NCBI GenBank assembly: GCA_025201705.1
Contig: MU616812.1
Span: forward strand, 1-40,135
Reading direction: 5' to 3'
DNA length: 40,135 nucleotides
From: Dissophora ornata
Lineage: Eukaryota > Mortierellomycota > Mortierellomycetes > Mortierellales > Mortierellaceae
The notes beneath the pieces are model-generated. The model did no database searches, was not told the DNA's origin, and was given only the letters and a program-made list of their open reading frames with translations. Position numbers and translations under genes: made by a program. This document shows positions 22,432 to 31,636 of the stretch, one piece after another (the stretch's first letter is position 1; every line of letters starts with the position of its first letter).

Positions 22432-22911
22432 TGCTTGTTCTCGCCACCTCTTTCATGGAGCACCACTCTCACGTTGTTCAATGCAGCTTTTAAGATGCAT
22501 TTCATAGGAAATACCAGTTTTTTGTGTGTGGGGAACGAAGAGGTCAGCAACATAGAATTTAAGGGTTCAAGGCAAGGGAAACAGGCCATAGGCTCGCAGA
22601 GCCGCAAAAATATGCGCCTAGGCCGATGGATTCAGCAGGCCCACAAGGACCTGGGGTTGAAAACCCTAAGTGTTATTATGGCAGATGTTGTTGGTGAGTG
22701 AGTGCGTAAATGTTAGGAATGTCATTGGCAATATGCTTTAATTAAAACCACTGGTTTAACTAGGACGGTATATCAAATCACCCAATTTAACAATGTCAAT
22801 GTCGCAGGAAGGGTGACGGAAGAGGCGATATACCTCCCAGTGAGTGAGGGTGAACTTCACCAATTCCTAAAAGGAGCAGGAACTCCGCTGACCGTACTGC
22901 GGTATGTATGA
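22432..22911 (+). pseudogene. 5'-truncated gene of an unknown (possibly expanded) family
   Basis: Open from just after a TAG at 22429-22431. Exon 22432-22697 and exon 22764-22911 join by GA|GTGAGT and ACTAG with matching phase. The product reads EEVSNIEFKG...NMRLGRWIQ...LSVIMADVVG...VAGRVTEEAIYLPV...and ends TVLRYV. I associate this pattern with a multi-copy hypothetical family in Mortierella genomes, from memory only. An N-terminal part and start codon are missing, and the foldback element sits where they would be expected. An alternative last junction (donor at 22902, acceptor at ~22982) would give a slightly different tail. No function is assigned. Confidence 0.5.
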
Positions 22912-23440
22912 TTTCCAAAGGTATCATGCCACAGCTATTACTCTCTTTATCATTTTTCTGATTCCTCTTTTACACGGTGTAATAGGAGATTCTAGAAAAG
23001 AAACAACCCCAAATCCGCGGTGGGCTGTTCCCTCTTTGCGGCCGTTGAAATAGTTTATCAGAGACAGAGTTACAGCGAGACAGAGAACAACAGCCCTGTT
23101 GCTGTTGCCACTGCAAGGAGATCCGAAAACTCAAGGGAAAACAGGATAACGTGGAGTCTGCCGTTGAAGGCTGGCTGCGGGCAGCAAGAACTATTCTAAA
23201 TCCTACAGTCTTACAGTTATCAAACGAATATTTGAGGATGGTATCATTTTCTCCCTGAGAAAGAGAAGGGAGTTTTACCACTGCCGATGTTAGCGCGCTG
23301 CTCCAGGAAGAAGACGGAAACGACGGCGACGACGACAGCAACGACAACGATAACGACGATCACTATTACATGCGATCAAACAAATAAAAGCTATTAACTA
23401 TTATCATCTCACACATGTTGCGCAAAAGACTTTATATTTA
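22912..23440. other. Degenerate region, no gene assigned
   Basis: A stretch open on the plus strand from about 22993 to 23206 lacks a start and matches nothing I know. A GAC/AAC trinucleotide-rich tract lies at about 23313-23352. The 125-residue minus-strand open frame here is Ser-rich and likely its shadow. Confidence 0.35.
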
Positions 23441-24166
23441 CCTCTCTAAGTGGTGCCTTCCTTGAGATGGCCCTGCCAGATGAATGACGATACCGTCTAG
23501 AGATATCACAGCCAAGTTCTTCATAGCATGAACGCGATGATGGCCATTATAGTCTTGCTGTCGGTTCTCTACTAGTCGTGCAATTGGCCTTACAGTCCAA
23601 TCAATAAATCCTATGACCCGATGTAGAGGAGATCCCTCTTCATAAGTCGCAGCAGCAAACCCTCTCCAACTTGACCAGCGTCAGTCTGGCATGGTCCCAA
23701 TGGAACAAAAGTCCAGCCCAACGATTCTTGATCCACTTCAGCATTGCGAATATCATATGACTAAGCATGCTGTCTAATCGGCCAAACATAGGCATAAGTT
23801 CGACGAGGCGACGAAGAACAAGACATATCTCTTAGAGAGAGAGAAAAACTTAGATCCATCGTCCAACACGAACACATCAGGCACGTGTAAAATGACAACG
23901 ATATCTCGAATCTCGCCGCCTTGGAATCGGAACAGCCGCTCGCAAGTAATGTCATCGTAGACGTCAAGGTTGAAGATATCTTCTGACATATAAGGGTTGT
24001 CTCGTCGTCTGTTGTTGACATATTGAATAGCCAGCTGCAGAAAGTTTTGCTCCGCCGCAAGGAGATGAAGTAACTCGTAGCCTTCGCTGTCCATATCGGT
24101 ATCATCTTCATCATCGTCAACTATGAGGCGTAAGTCCTCTTCCTTCAGGTAGTCGCAAGCATGCAT
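23441..24166 (-). pseudogene. PIF/Harbinger transposase relic
   Basis: Read on the minus strand it begins MHACDYLKEEDLRLIVDDD. It continues through CERLFRFQGGEIRDIVVILH, then, after a shift near 23830-23846 inside a GA repeat, RRLVELMPMFGRLDSMLSH and WAGLLFHWDHARLTL. After a second shift near 23665 comes GFIDWTVRPIARLVEN, with the first catalytic Asp context (family FIDGT), and GHHRVHAMK...GPSQGRHH. The second Asp expected after RH and everything beyond, including the final acidic residue, are missing. Harbinger transposases are DDE enzymes. This copy has two frameshifts and lost its 3' end, so it is inactive. No terminal repeats were found. Confidence 0.7.
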
Positions 24167-24167
24167 T

Positions 24168-24413
24168 TCAAGACGCATGATAACATGCAACTTGAACAAT
24201 AACCTTGCCATGATACTTGCCTTCCAAGTACATGTAATCTGTAAACACCTTGGGCGTGTTCTCCAGTCCCACTGCCGCCGTGTCATTCCGAGCCCTCCAC
24301 TCTCCGGTGGCCACCAGCGGTCCAAAGCATTGGGAAGTTATCCACGTCTCTTGTTTGCTAGCGTACTCGCTCTTCATGATCCCTGCCCATACCCCACCTG
24401 GGAACCATACTGT
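24168..24413 (-). pseudogene. Possible C-terminal fragment of an MDR oxidoreductase
   Basis: About 80 codons open from after a TGA to a TGA at 24168. The tail ATGEWRARNDT...VGLENTPKVFTDY...EGKYHGKVIVQV resembles the end of NADP-dependent medium-chain reductases (prostaglandin/2-alkenal reductase type, family pattern EGLENAPxAFxGLxxGKNFGKLVV). The front of the fragment does not align well, no upstream exons were found, and the Harbinger relic begins at its end. It is either a dead gene tail or an unrelated open frame. Confidence 0.4.
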
Positions 24414-25074
24414 TCACATGGCATTTCGAAATCATGGCTGAAGTTGTGAATACGACTTGCAAAACATTCAATTCAGACTTACTCCAAAATAATATGTCGA
24501 CCTGTTTCTTGTCCCTTGGCTTTTGCGCCATCTATGAATAACGATTCTTATTATTTCTCACGCAGCACACGCAGGTCATAGTTTGGCGTTCATTTGATTA
24601 AATAATGACATCGATTGGGAGGATGGCGCACTCGCATATTTCAATAGTGTCAGATTGCTTCCCAATACACCGGCATTGGTCTCCAAAAACGATAAAAAAC
24701 AGAGGTACTACTAATGCTCAAAAGACAGGCCTTATATTTGAATAGTTTTTTTTTATCCTTCTTTACTAGACATTACGATTACGATACCCACTTGGTAGTA
24801 GATAAAAAAACAAAAGGAGAAAGAGAAAAGATGTACAAGAATTGCAGAAAGACGTCGCTTTTATGTCCGCGTCTGCTCCTCTGTTTTTGTGCGGTTGTTA
24901 TTGTCGCCGCTCGTCTGTGACGATGTTGATGATTGATAAATGGGGGGAGGGATATATATGCGTACTAGAGTAAAAACAGAAAGAAAGAACGATAAAAGCA
25001 ATACTGGTATTCAAAAAAGTGTCGTTTGGGACAGCAATGTGCGAGGCGTGTGACATTGTGTGGGAAAAAGTGTT
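24414..25074. other. A/T-rich spacer
   Basis: Nothing firmly coding. On the minus strand a short open stretch starting at 24532 (MAQKPRDKKQVDILFW, followed by a GTAAGT donor) looks like a first exon without a body. The remainder is A/T-rich 3' flank of the next gene. Confidence 0.35.
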
Positions 25075-26232
25075 TTAGACGGGAACCTTGATGCGATCCT
25101 CATGTTCGGGAACCAGCTGTGGGTTCCTGGCTGGGGAATGGGATCCAGCGTATCCGTTCTCGGCCATTGCATTCTTCTCGTATGGAATGCCTCCGCCAGG
25201 CGCTGGAACGGTAGACTGGAGAGGCGTGTGGGGAGAAGAGTGGCCGCCGGTCGTGGTCGAGAGAGGAGGCTGCGGGTAGGATTTAGGGGAGGCCGTGGCG
25301 TGTGTCATAGAGGGCGAGCTTGTTCCTTGACTGTTGATGCCAACGGGGGCGGGAGGCGCGAATTGATTCTGATAATGTTGCCCCTCTGGGTAGTACCCTT
25401 GCTGTTGGTCTGCGTAGTAGCCTTGTGCTTGCTGTTGGCGCTGGGCATAGTATGGGTCGTATTGGTTGTACTGTTCTGGGTATCCGTTGTAGGGCACTTG
25501 CTGGTAGCCTTGCTGATAGTCGTACCCCTCATTGTGCGGATTAGACGCAATTGCAGCACTTGCTCCAACAGCCGCCATCTCCAACGGACGGCCTCCAGCA
25601 GGAGTTGATGGACGAAGGGCTGCATTCTGGGTAGAGGCAGGACTATGGGATGCAGCTGCAGCGCCAGCACCTCCAAGGGCAGCACCGCTGAGGGCAGCAC
25701 CGCTGAGGGCAGCACCGCTGAGGGCAGCACCGCTGAGGGCAGTACCTGAGCTTGAACCACCATGGTGGTCCTCCAAGAAATCTAGACGTCTTTTGCGTGC
25801 CTTGTTCTTCTTCTTGTATCGCATCATAAAAACGCCAATAAGAAAGGCTAGGACCAACACAGCGGCAACTCCTCCAATGGCAGGTCCGATGACACTTTTT
25901 GCACTACTACTACTGCCATTGCTATTGCCATTGCCATTGCCATTGCTTCCAGAAGCCTGAGTTGGGCCTGTGCCGATTGCGGATGAAGTAGGGTCGGCCG
26001 TGGTGTTTGTTCTGACGCCTCCTGTTGTTTTTCCCGCTTTGGAGGTCGTGGGTTTAGAGGGATCAGGCGAGGAAGCTGGGTCAGTGGTAACAGTAGGGAC
26101 GGTAGCCTGAGTGGTTGTGGTGGTGCTAGTGGTTGTGGTGGTGGCAGGTATGGGAATTATAGCTTGAGTGGTGGTGGTGGTTGTCGAGGCAGCAGGCGAA
26201 GGTATCACAGCTGCAGATGTGGTCGTGGACAT
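25075..26232 (-). CDS. Ser/Thr-rich single-pass membrane protein (Mid2-like layout)
   Basis: Single exon, 385 aa. Residues 1-112 are dominated by Thr/Ser/Pro/Asn, a likely O-mannosylated outer domain. Residues ~115-138 form one membrane helix rich in Gly, Ala and Val, followed by the basic stop-transfer RYKKKNKARKRR. The inner tail holds five near-identical ALSGA units (165-190), a Tyr/Gln-rich zone (YDYQQGYQQ...) and a Pro/Ser-rich end. The layout resembles fungal cell-wall stress sensors and other fungal STR-TM proteins. There is no classical signal peptide at this start, so either the helix acts as the signal anchor or an upstream exon is missed. I do not recognise a specific family. Confidence 0.7.
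   Translation of the reverse strand: MSTTTSAAVIPSPAASTTTTTTQAIIPIPATTTTTSTTTTTQATVPTVTTDPASSPDPSKPTTSKAGKTTGGVRTNTTADPTSSAIGTGPTQASGSNGNGNGNSNGSSSSAKSVIGPAIGGVAAVLVLAFLIGVFMMRYKKKNKARKRRLDFLEDHHGGSSSGTALSGAALSGAALSGAALSGAALGGAGAAAASHSPASTQNAALRPSTPAGGRPLEMAAVGASAAIASNPHNEGYDYQQGYQQVPYNGYPEQYNQYDPYYAQRQQQAQGYYADQQQGYYPEGQHYQNQFAPPAPVGINSQGTSSPSMTHATASPKSYPQPPLSTTTGGHSSPHTPLQSTVPAPGGGIPYEKNAMAENGYAGSHSPARNPQLVPEHEDRIKVPV
25682..25743 (-). repeat. 15-bp tandem repeat coding ALSGA
   Basis: About four consecutive copies of GCAGCACCGCTGAGG (plus-strand reading) plus a partial copy, in frame inside the membrane-protein gene. Near identity of units suggests recent expansion and probable length variation between strains. 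Confidence 0.85.
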
Positions 26233-27326
26233 GGTGGAGGGTTGGGTAGTGTTGGATGAGGGTTGGTTGGTGAATGGAGAAGCGAAGAATCAATCCTTGG
26301 ACAAGGCGTGGGGGTGAGGAGGACCAAGAATAGAACACTTGGAGTAGGGTGGCACAAAGGAAGGGCACAGGTGATGTCAACGAAGGAGGTTTGTTTTATT
26401 TGTCCTGTCGTTTCTAGTGGGCGTCGTAACCGGGAGGAAGGAAGACGAGTAAAGGGATGGCAGTGGCAGGGCGATGGAAGGTCGGAACAAGAAGAGAAGA
26501 AAGGAAGGCAGGACCAGGCATGTTTCTTGATATCGACCTGTTGCCGTGCGGATCGGTGTTTTCTTTTCGCTGCTTGGCCCCTGATTTCCTCCCCCTGGCG
26601 CTTTTTAGAGTTCTCCCCAGATATAATTAAATCGGCCTTTCAAGTCCCATTGGCAGGCGCGGATATTTCAATCGTCTGTCATTATTGTATTACTGTGTCT
26701 GCCCGTACATTCTAGTCTACGTACATTGAGCAGCGCCAACGAAGTGCAGAAGCAATCGCCGTCGTAATAAAAAGAAAGACAAATAGGAAACCCCCATCAT
26801 GAAAAGGAGCTCTCTCCTAGTCGCCCTTATAAAGCTGTCGTTTGTCTCGCCTTTCGGCGCATTCCATGCAAGTGCAAAGGGGAGTGGGCAAAGGGAGGGT
26901 AGAACGTTAATCCCAACGGTTCCCGCCTTTGGTCAGTCATCCCATCGCTTTGGGACATGCGGGTAATTATAGAAATCAAAGACATGGAAGCGGAGAAAGA
27001 GAGGGAGGGAGAGCACACGAGCATACGATCACCCAAAAGACGGACAAGAAAGAGATGAAGGTAAAAGAATATAAGAGCATGGCAAGAGCTTACAACACAT
27101 ATCTCTCGCTGCTCTACCCCGACATGGATAAATATGTTCCTGAGCACCTCTAATAATGTCTATGGCAATTTGCCATGGCCGAATACAGATTGATAGGCAT
27201 GTCCGTGTACCTGGCCGGGTGATCCATCCGAGTCTCGTTGCGAAGGTGCCTGCACAAGAGGCTGATGGAGCAGCACAACCCGCCTTGCAAATTGGGAGCA
27301 ACTGTGCAGGCCCGTTTGCTTTTGTT
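26233..27326. other. Spacer without recognised gene
   Basis: The first part is the presumed promoter and leader of the membrane protein (pyrimidine-rich on the minus strand). Open frames of 70-150 codons on both strands here have no recognisable product and mostly mirror each other. I see no tRNA or repeat array. Confidence 0.35.
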
Positions 27327-28183
27327 TCAAGCCTCGATCTTGGCGACAAGATCAAACAAGGAAGTGAATCGTTCTGATGAGCGCTCGATCCCCTCTTTCG
27401 AATTTGTCCAGCAGGGCAAGAGCCACTCAGAGCTGGCAGGACACAGGTACCAACAAACAGACAGACTTTTGATTTGCTCTCTCCATTCAGCTCCGACTCT
27501 TTTGGGGACCAGCCTGGAATCTGTGAAGAAAACAAAGGGTCCTCTATGGGCAAGAACATCTTCGGTAATATAAAGTTGCGGAGGTCCGCCAGAGTTCCAC
27601 ATTCATCTATTAAAGTGTCTGCAATGGCAGCTTGCTGGATGCTTTGGATCCCGTGAAAAATTCGTTGGTCTGGGAAATCCATCTTCATCAGCAGGGGTGA
27701 GACAATTAGTGGCAGTCCGTGTCTTCTCCTGAAGAGTCCAGAGGCCAATGATCCACTTGCGTTATCCATTTCAGAGACGGTCTGGTAGAGAGAGTACTCC
27801 GTGTCATGGTCAACTGTGCTCTGTGCGGTTTGTGCAACGTCTATTATTTTTTGCAGGGGATCATGACCGACGCCGTATATTGTTCAAAAGGTGGGTGGAT
27901 ACTGACGGTGCACATTTCCTTGGCCCAGATCCGTACGAGTCAAGTGGAGTCATTATTATCTAACTGAATATTCCAAAATGTCGACGGCAATGCCCTGGAT
28001 AAAAGTGCAGGCAGTCGGCCTGCGCAAAGAGCATTGTTCTGGACCTGAAAACAACGCTGGCACATCAGATGGGCTGGCGGCAGGGCTGTCGTTATTGTCA
28101 CCACCTGCCGACAGACGCAGACTAAGCAAGGCGTTATTGTTTACCTCCAAAACAACGCAATGTGTATCTAGAACAAACCGCAT
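27327..28183 (-). pseudogene. Unrecognised multi-exon gene with one apparent frameshift
   Basis: Coding-like blocks line up on the minus strand. Block A, 28183-27965, begins MRFVLDTHCVV and ends GIAVDILEYS. Block B, 27918-27601, holds SIHPPFEQYTA, then needs a one-base shift near 27864 to reach VGHDPLQKIIDVAQ, YSLYQTVSEMDNASGSLASG and FHGIQSIQQAAIADTLIDE. Block C, 27520-27327, holds SRLVPKRVGAEWREQIKSL and ends LFDLVAKIEA. Introns are GT-AG (27964-27919 and 27600-27521), but the first is only 46 nt. I know of no family for it; the product is largely helical, with no signal peptide. The shift may be a real lesion or a sequencing error. Confidence 0.45.
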
Positions 28184-28327
28184 TCATATCCATTCGCGTG
28201 AGAGGTAAACATGTCGACAAAGGTCATCGATGTACATGTACATGTACCCATCACCAGTGTCATATCCTTCGTATTCGAAGAAAGTAAGACGACCTAATGT
28301 AGAGTGTACCCCACTACTCTACAACAC

Positions 28328-28371
28328 ACTACTCTACTCTACTCTACTCTACTCTACTCTACTCTACTCTT
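28328..28371 (+). repeat. (CTACT)n pentanucleotide microsatellite
   Basis: About nine perfect CTACT units in non-coding DNA 3' of the Scm3-like gene. A short ATGTAC dinucleotide-like palindrome run lies nearby at about 28230-28248. Confidence 0.9.
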
Positions 28372-28519
28372 TTCCCCCTAATTTTCCACTTCACGAGAGG
28401 TCTAAGGATGGACAGGGACATCATTTATTTTAAATTAGCATGTATAAAACACTCAATATTGGCAGTCTTTGAGTGAGAAATGCCGTGCACGTGTCATTCC
28501 ATGCCCATCTTCAATGTCG

Positions 28520-30913
28520 CTATGTCTGCTTGATATTGTTATGGCCCTCCTTCGGCGAGTGGTCAAATTTGCATTCGGATCGCTGTCGTTTGGATGGGGG
28601 CGGCTGAGCGGAGACCAACGAGGTCGGGGGTGGTGTTGAAGATAGCGTCGGTGATGACGGAACAACCGCATATGGTAATGGCGTCCTCAATATAAGCGAG
28701 TCGCGCAAGGCTCTTGTACACGCCCTCATCATATGCACTGGCGGCTCGGACCGAGTGAAGGGGGGCACTGATTCGCGCATAAGTTTCTTCCCCAGGCGAA
28801 ACGATGCTTTTAGACGTTGCGGTGTCGCCGGATGCGGGTTGTATCTCTGCTGTGGCACAAAATCATCTTCTTCGTCGTAATCGTCGCTGCCTTCCTCTTC
28901 CTCTATCTCCGATCCTGTTTCTGCGAGATAGGCTGCTGGAGGCACAAGATTCTTCCATGACGGGGAGAACCAGCTGCGTGCATGCCCATCTTCTTTTAGC
29001 TTCCTCTTGGACGGAGTAGTCATTATGCTTGATGATCGATTCCCCTCACCTTCCGTTGTCCACTCTATCCGATTGGTAGCTGCAAGATGTTCCCATGGAC
29101 TGTGAGCCTCGCTGTGTTGCCGGGAAACATCGTCGAGAGGCCAGAGGTGGTCAAAGTCTTCAGGGTAGTTGTTATACTCATCCTTCTCGTCCAGTCCCTC
29201 TTCTCGTCGAACTAACGATCCAGGGGCGGTGTTTGGTAGTTGGTACACCCACTGATCATGGGTCTCAGAGGGGCTTGTCTCGTCTGGGAGATAATCAGCC
29301 TCTGTATGATAACTATTTTCCTCCTCCGAGTAGTTTTCCTCATCTTCGTCAACCTCCTCGAGGTAGTCCTTATCGATTTCCTCCGCCAAGTAATTCTTCT
29401 CCTCGATCCCCTCGTCCGAGCATTTCTCCTCATCCTCGGTTTCTTCCTCTGAGTAATTCCCCTCGTCCTCGATTTCCTGTTCCGAGTAATTTTCCTTGTT
29501 CTCGATTTCCTCTTCGGAGTAATTCTCTTCTTCGATTTCTTCCTCTGAGTATATATCCTCGCTCGCGATTTCCACCACTGGGTAATCCCGCTTATCCGTG
29601 ATTTCCTCATCCGTGATTTCCTCATCCGTGATTTCCTCATCCGTGATCTCCTCATCCGTGATCTCCCCCCCTGCGTAACCCTCCTGGCCCCCACCCTCCA
29701 TCTCTGAGCACACCTTATCTTCGTCTTCTTCTCCTTCACCCGAATATCGCCTCTCTAGTTTCTTGGCGAAGGATAATGGCCTTTGCTCCCACGGCTCATG
29801 GTCGTAGTCCTTGGAACTTCCCTGTGGATACTTCGTCGTAGCCCGGAGATCTTCGTGACACAAACGTCCTTGATGTTGCCGCAAAGGGCTAGGCGAGCCC
29901 AGAAATTCATTGGGCGAAGCCTTGGGTATAGACATCAGGCCGTTTCTACCATAATCCTTGTCCTCGGTCTGCAAAGGTCTACGGCGATTTCTATCGTCAT
30001 GCCAATGGTTAAAAGGGTCTTGGTCATGAGCATCATCATCCTCTCCGGTTTCAGACTCAGGGGACACTCGTGTTCTTTTGGTGGCAAAAAGATCATCGGG
30101 CTCCCGCGTGCTCAGTGCGCCAAAAAGAACCCTTGGTTTAGATTTGAGGACGCCGTTGTCGACAATGAGTGTCCCTGACCACAAGTCAAATACATCATCC
30201 GGAGGGAGTTCCTCAACAGGTTTGCCGTATTTTAGAAAGATGTCGTTCCATGCCACGGCGAGGCGACTAATGGAGTCGGCTCGGAGTCTGTCTATGGTAT
30301 TGGAATCCATAGTTCTATTCGGGGGCAATACATCCTTAAGAGCACCCGCAGTGCCGTCTATGAGGTCTATGGACTCAGCGTCGGACCCCGCTTCCAAGTC
30401 GACTGATGGTTCTGCATCTGATTCGGACAACGATCGTTGTGTTGTTGATCTAGATGCTGATGGCAGATCTGGTTCGGATTCCGTTCCTGAACTGACCTCG
30501 GACTCGGCATCATACTCGATGTCTCCCTCAATTCCTGCCTCGATGCCGATTTCAGATTCTTGATCGGAGTCTCCTTCAGATGTTAAATCAATGACAAATG
30601 ATAGGGATGCTAGCCCCTTCCCATCCTCTTCTCTTTCTCCTTCTCCTTCTTTTCCTCCTTGCTCCTCTGCTTGCTCCACCTCCTCCAATTCGCTCAATTC
30701 TTCATCTAGTTCTTCATATTCATCCGGGTTGAGGGACAGATTGAACACTCTCGATGCGAAGCGAGGCCGATTTCTCTGCATCCCGTTACCGTGGTTAGGG
30801 TAACTATGAGCGTGCCGGTGGTTATTGGCGTTGTAAGTAATACTATGTTGTTGTTGTTGTTGTTGTTGGAGAGGAGGCAAAGAAGTGAAGGACGCTGACC
30901 ATGGCGATGACAT
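28520..30913 (-). CDS. SCM3: Scm3/HJURP-like CENP-A chaperone
   Basis: Single exon, 797 aa. A poly-Gln run sits at 16-22 and strongly acidic, low-complexity sequence fills most of the protein. The diagnostic part is residues ~205-260: SRLAVAWNDIFLKYGK, then DDVFDLWSGTLIVDNGVL. This matches the Scm3 pattern (IFEKYG...DVIDLxTGEIVVDNGHL) that binds the CENP-A/H4 dimer for deposition at centromeres. VIDLT followed by acids (107-111) is a textbook SUMO-interacting motif. Five EITDE units (around 430-455) and many imperfect YSEEE repeats follow. The C-terminus is basic and Pro/Ser-rich. The protein is much longer than yeast Scm3 (223 aa) and closer in scale to filamentous-fungal or animal HJURP forms. 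Start: ATG at 30913, first in the frame. Confidence 0.72.
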   Translation of the reverse strand: MSSPWSASFTSLPPLQQQQQQQHSITYNANNHRHAHSYPNHGNGMQRNRPRFASRVFNLSLNPDEYEELDEELSELEEVEQAEEQGGKEGEGEREEDGKGLASLSFVIDLTSEGDSDQESEIGIEAGIEGDIEYDAESEVSSGTESEPDLPSASRSTTQRSLSESDAEPSVDLEAGSDAESIDLIDGTAGALKDVLPPNRTMDSNTIDRLRADSISRLAVAWNDIFLKYGKPVEELPPDDVFDLWSGTLIVDNGVLKSKPRVLFGALSTREPDDLFATKRTRVSPESETGEDDDAHDQDPFNHWHDDRNRRRPLQTEDKDYGRNGLMSIPKASPNEFLGSPSPLRQHQGRLCHEDLRATTKYPQGSSKDYDHEPWEQRPLSFAKKLERRYSGEGEEDEDKVCSEMEGGGQEGYAGGEITDEEITDEEITDEEITDEEITDKRDYPVVEIASEDIYSEEEIEEENYSEEEIENKENYSEQEIEDEGNYSEEETEDEEKCSDEGIEEKNYLAEEIDKDYLEEVDEDEENYSEEENSYHTEADYLPDETSPSETHDQWVYQLPNTAPGSLVRREEGLDEKDEYNNYPEDFDHLWPLDDVSRQHSEAHSPWEHLAATNRIEWTTEGEGNRSSSIMTTPSKRKLKEDGHARSWFSPSWKNLVPPAAYLAETGSEIEEEEGSDDYDEEDDFVPQQRYNPHPATPQRLKASFRLGKKLMRESVPPFTRSEPPVHMMRACTRALRDSLILRTPLPYAVVPSSPTLSSTPPPTSLVSAQPPPSKRQRSECKFDHSPKEGHNNIKQT
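29593..29664 (-). repeat. 15-bp tandem repeat coding EITDE
   Basis: Five consecutive near-identical units in frame within the Scm3-like gene, flanked by decayed relatives of the same acidic pattern for several hundred bases. This suggests repeated local expansion. Confidence 0.85.
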
Positions 30914-31165
30914 GTTGTCGCATGTTTGCCCCCGAATCAGATTTATTTGTCCAGCGCGAGTTGAAGATCGTAGTATTAAACGAAAGGTGTGTGTTACTGA
31001 AACAATAAGAGACGTGCCTTTTTATTTTTATTTTTTTTTTGTCACCACAGTTATTTTCTGAAACTCAAAGCCGTCATCTGTCACACGCGACTGGACAATG
31101 CGTTTGCAGAAGAGCGCGTTTCGCGTATGCCTGATGCACTTGATCAGCTACACCACGCGCTGCCA

Positions 31166-31636
31166 CTATCTCTTGGGCTCATGGTATTCGCATTTGCCAA
31201 GTGTATCTTTGTAATGTTTATTGACTGGCCTATCTTCAAACGCTGTAAGCCCCACCCCCCTCATGGATTGCCCTCCATTAGGGCATGTGAAAACTGCGCG
31301 TTTGAAACCACTCACATCCCTAATCGTATACCGGAATCCATCCGAGCAATCCACTCAAACGTTATTGGTCCCTGAAATGAACGCGACGTCTAACAAAGAG
31401 CCTGCAGAATGATAGGCTAGTACTGCTGGAGCTGAGAATTTGCTGGAAGGAGGAGCCACGTCTTCGGGACCTTGGTCCGCATGACCTGTTTCGAAGGTGC
31501 CATCCACACTATATAATTGATACTGTGCAGTGTTTGCTGATGGTTGCTAGTCCGTGTCGATTGGAACGGCATGAGTGGTGGTGATGGTGGCGCAAGCCAG
31601 GAGTACGGAGAGAGGATGAAGAATCTTGAGTTGCAT
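31166..31636 (-). pseudogene. Small secreted protein gene with two in-frame stops
   Basis: From the ATG at 31636 to the TAG at 31166-31168 lies one uninterrupted frame of 157 codons, broken only by TAG at codon 30 (31549-31547) and TGA at codon 94 (31357-31355). The first 23 residues, MQLKILHPLSVLLACATITT plus THA, form a good signal peptide. The mature part has few Cys (DCSDG, FTCPNG, KCEYH) and conserved-looking blocks such as GFRYTIRDVSGFKRA. No frameshifts are present. It looks like a recently inactivated small secreted protein. Readthrough or missed introns are alternatives; neither stop lies inside an obvious intron. Length ~155 aa is typical of fungal effector-sized proteins, but no function is known. 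A TATA-like site lies ~200 bp upstream. Confidence 0.6.

Noticed and set aside
22970..23347. 125-codon minus-strand open frame
   Set aside because: Ser-rich with no domain, start or splice logic; antisense of a GAC-repeat tract and a degenerate region.
27156..27377. 73-codon plus-strand frame starting MSMAICHGRIQ
   Set aside because: It overlaps antisense to the last exon of the unrecognised gene and has no partner exons or known similarity.
28328..28371. CTACT array as a telomere-like or CRISPR-like repeat
   Set aside because: Simple perfect pentamer without spacers, inside a gene-rich region; an ordinary microsatellite.
29212..29739. 175-codon Arg-rich minus-strand frame and a Pro-rich plus-strand frame within the Scm3-like gene
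   Set aside because: Shadows of the acidic repeat region in other frames.
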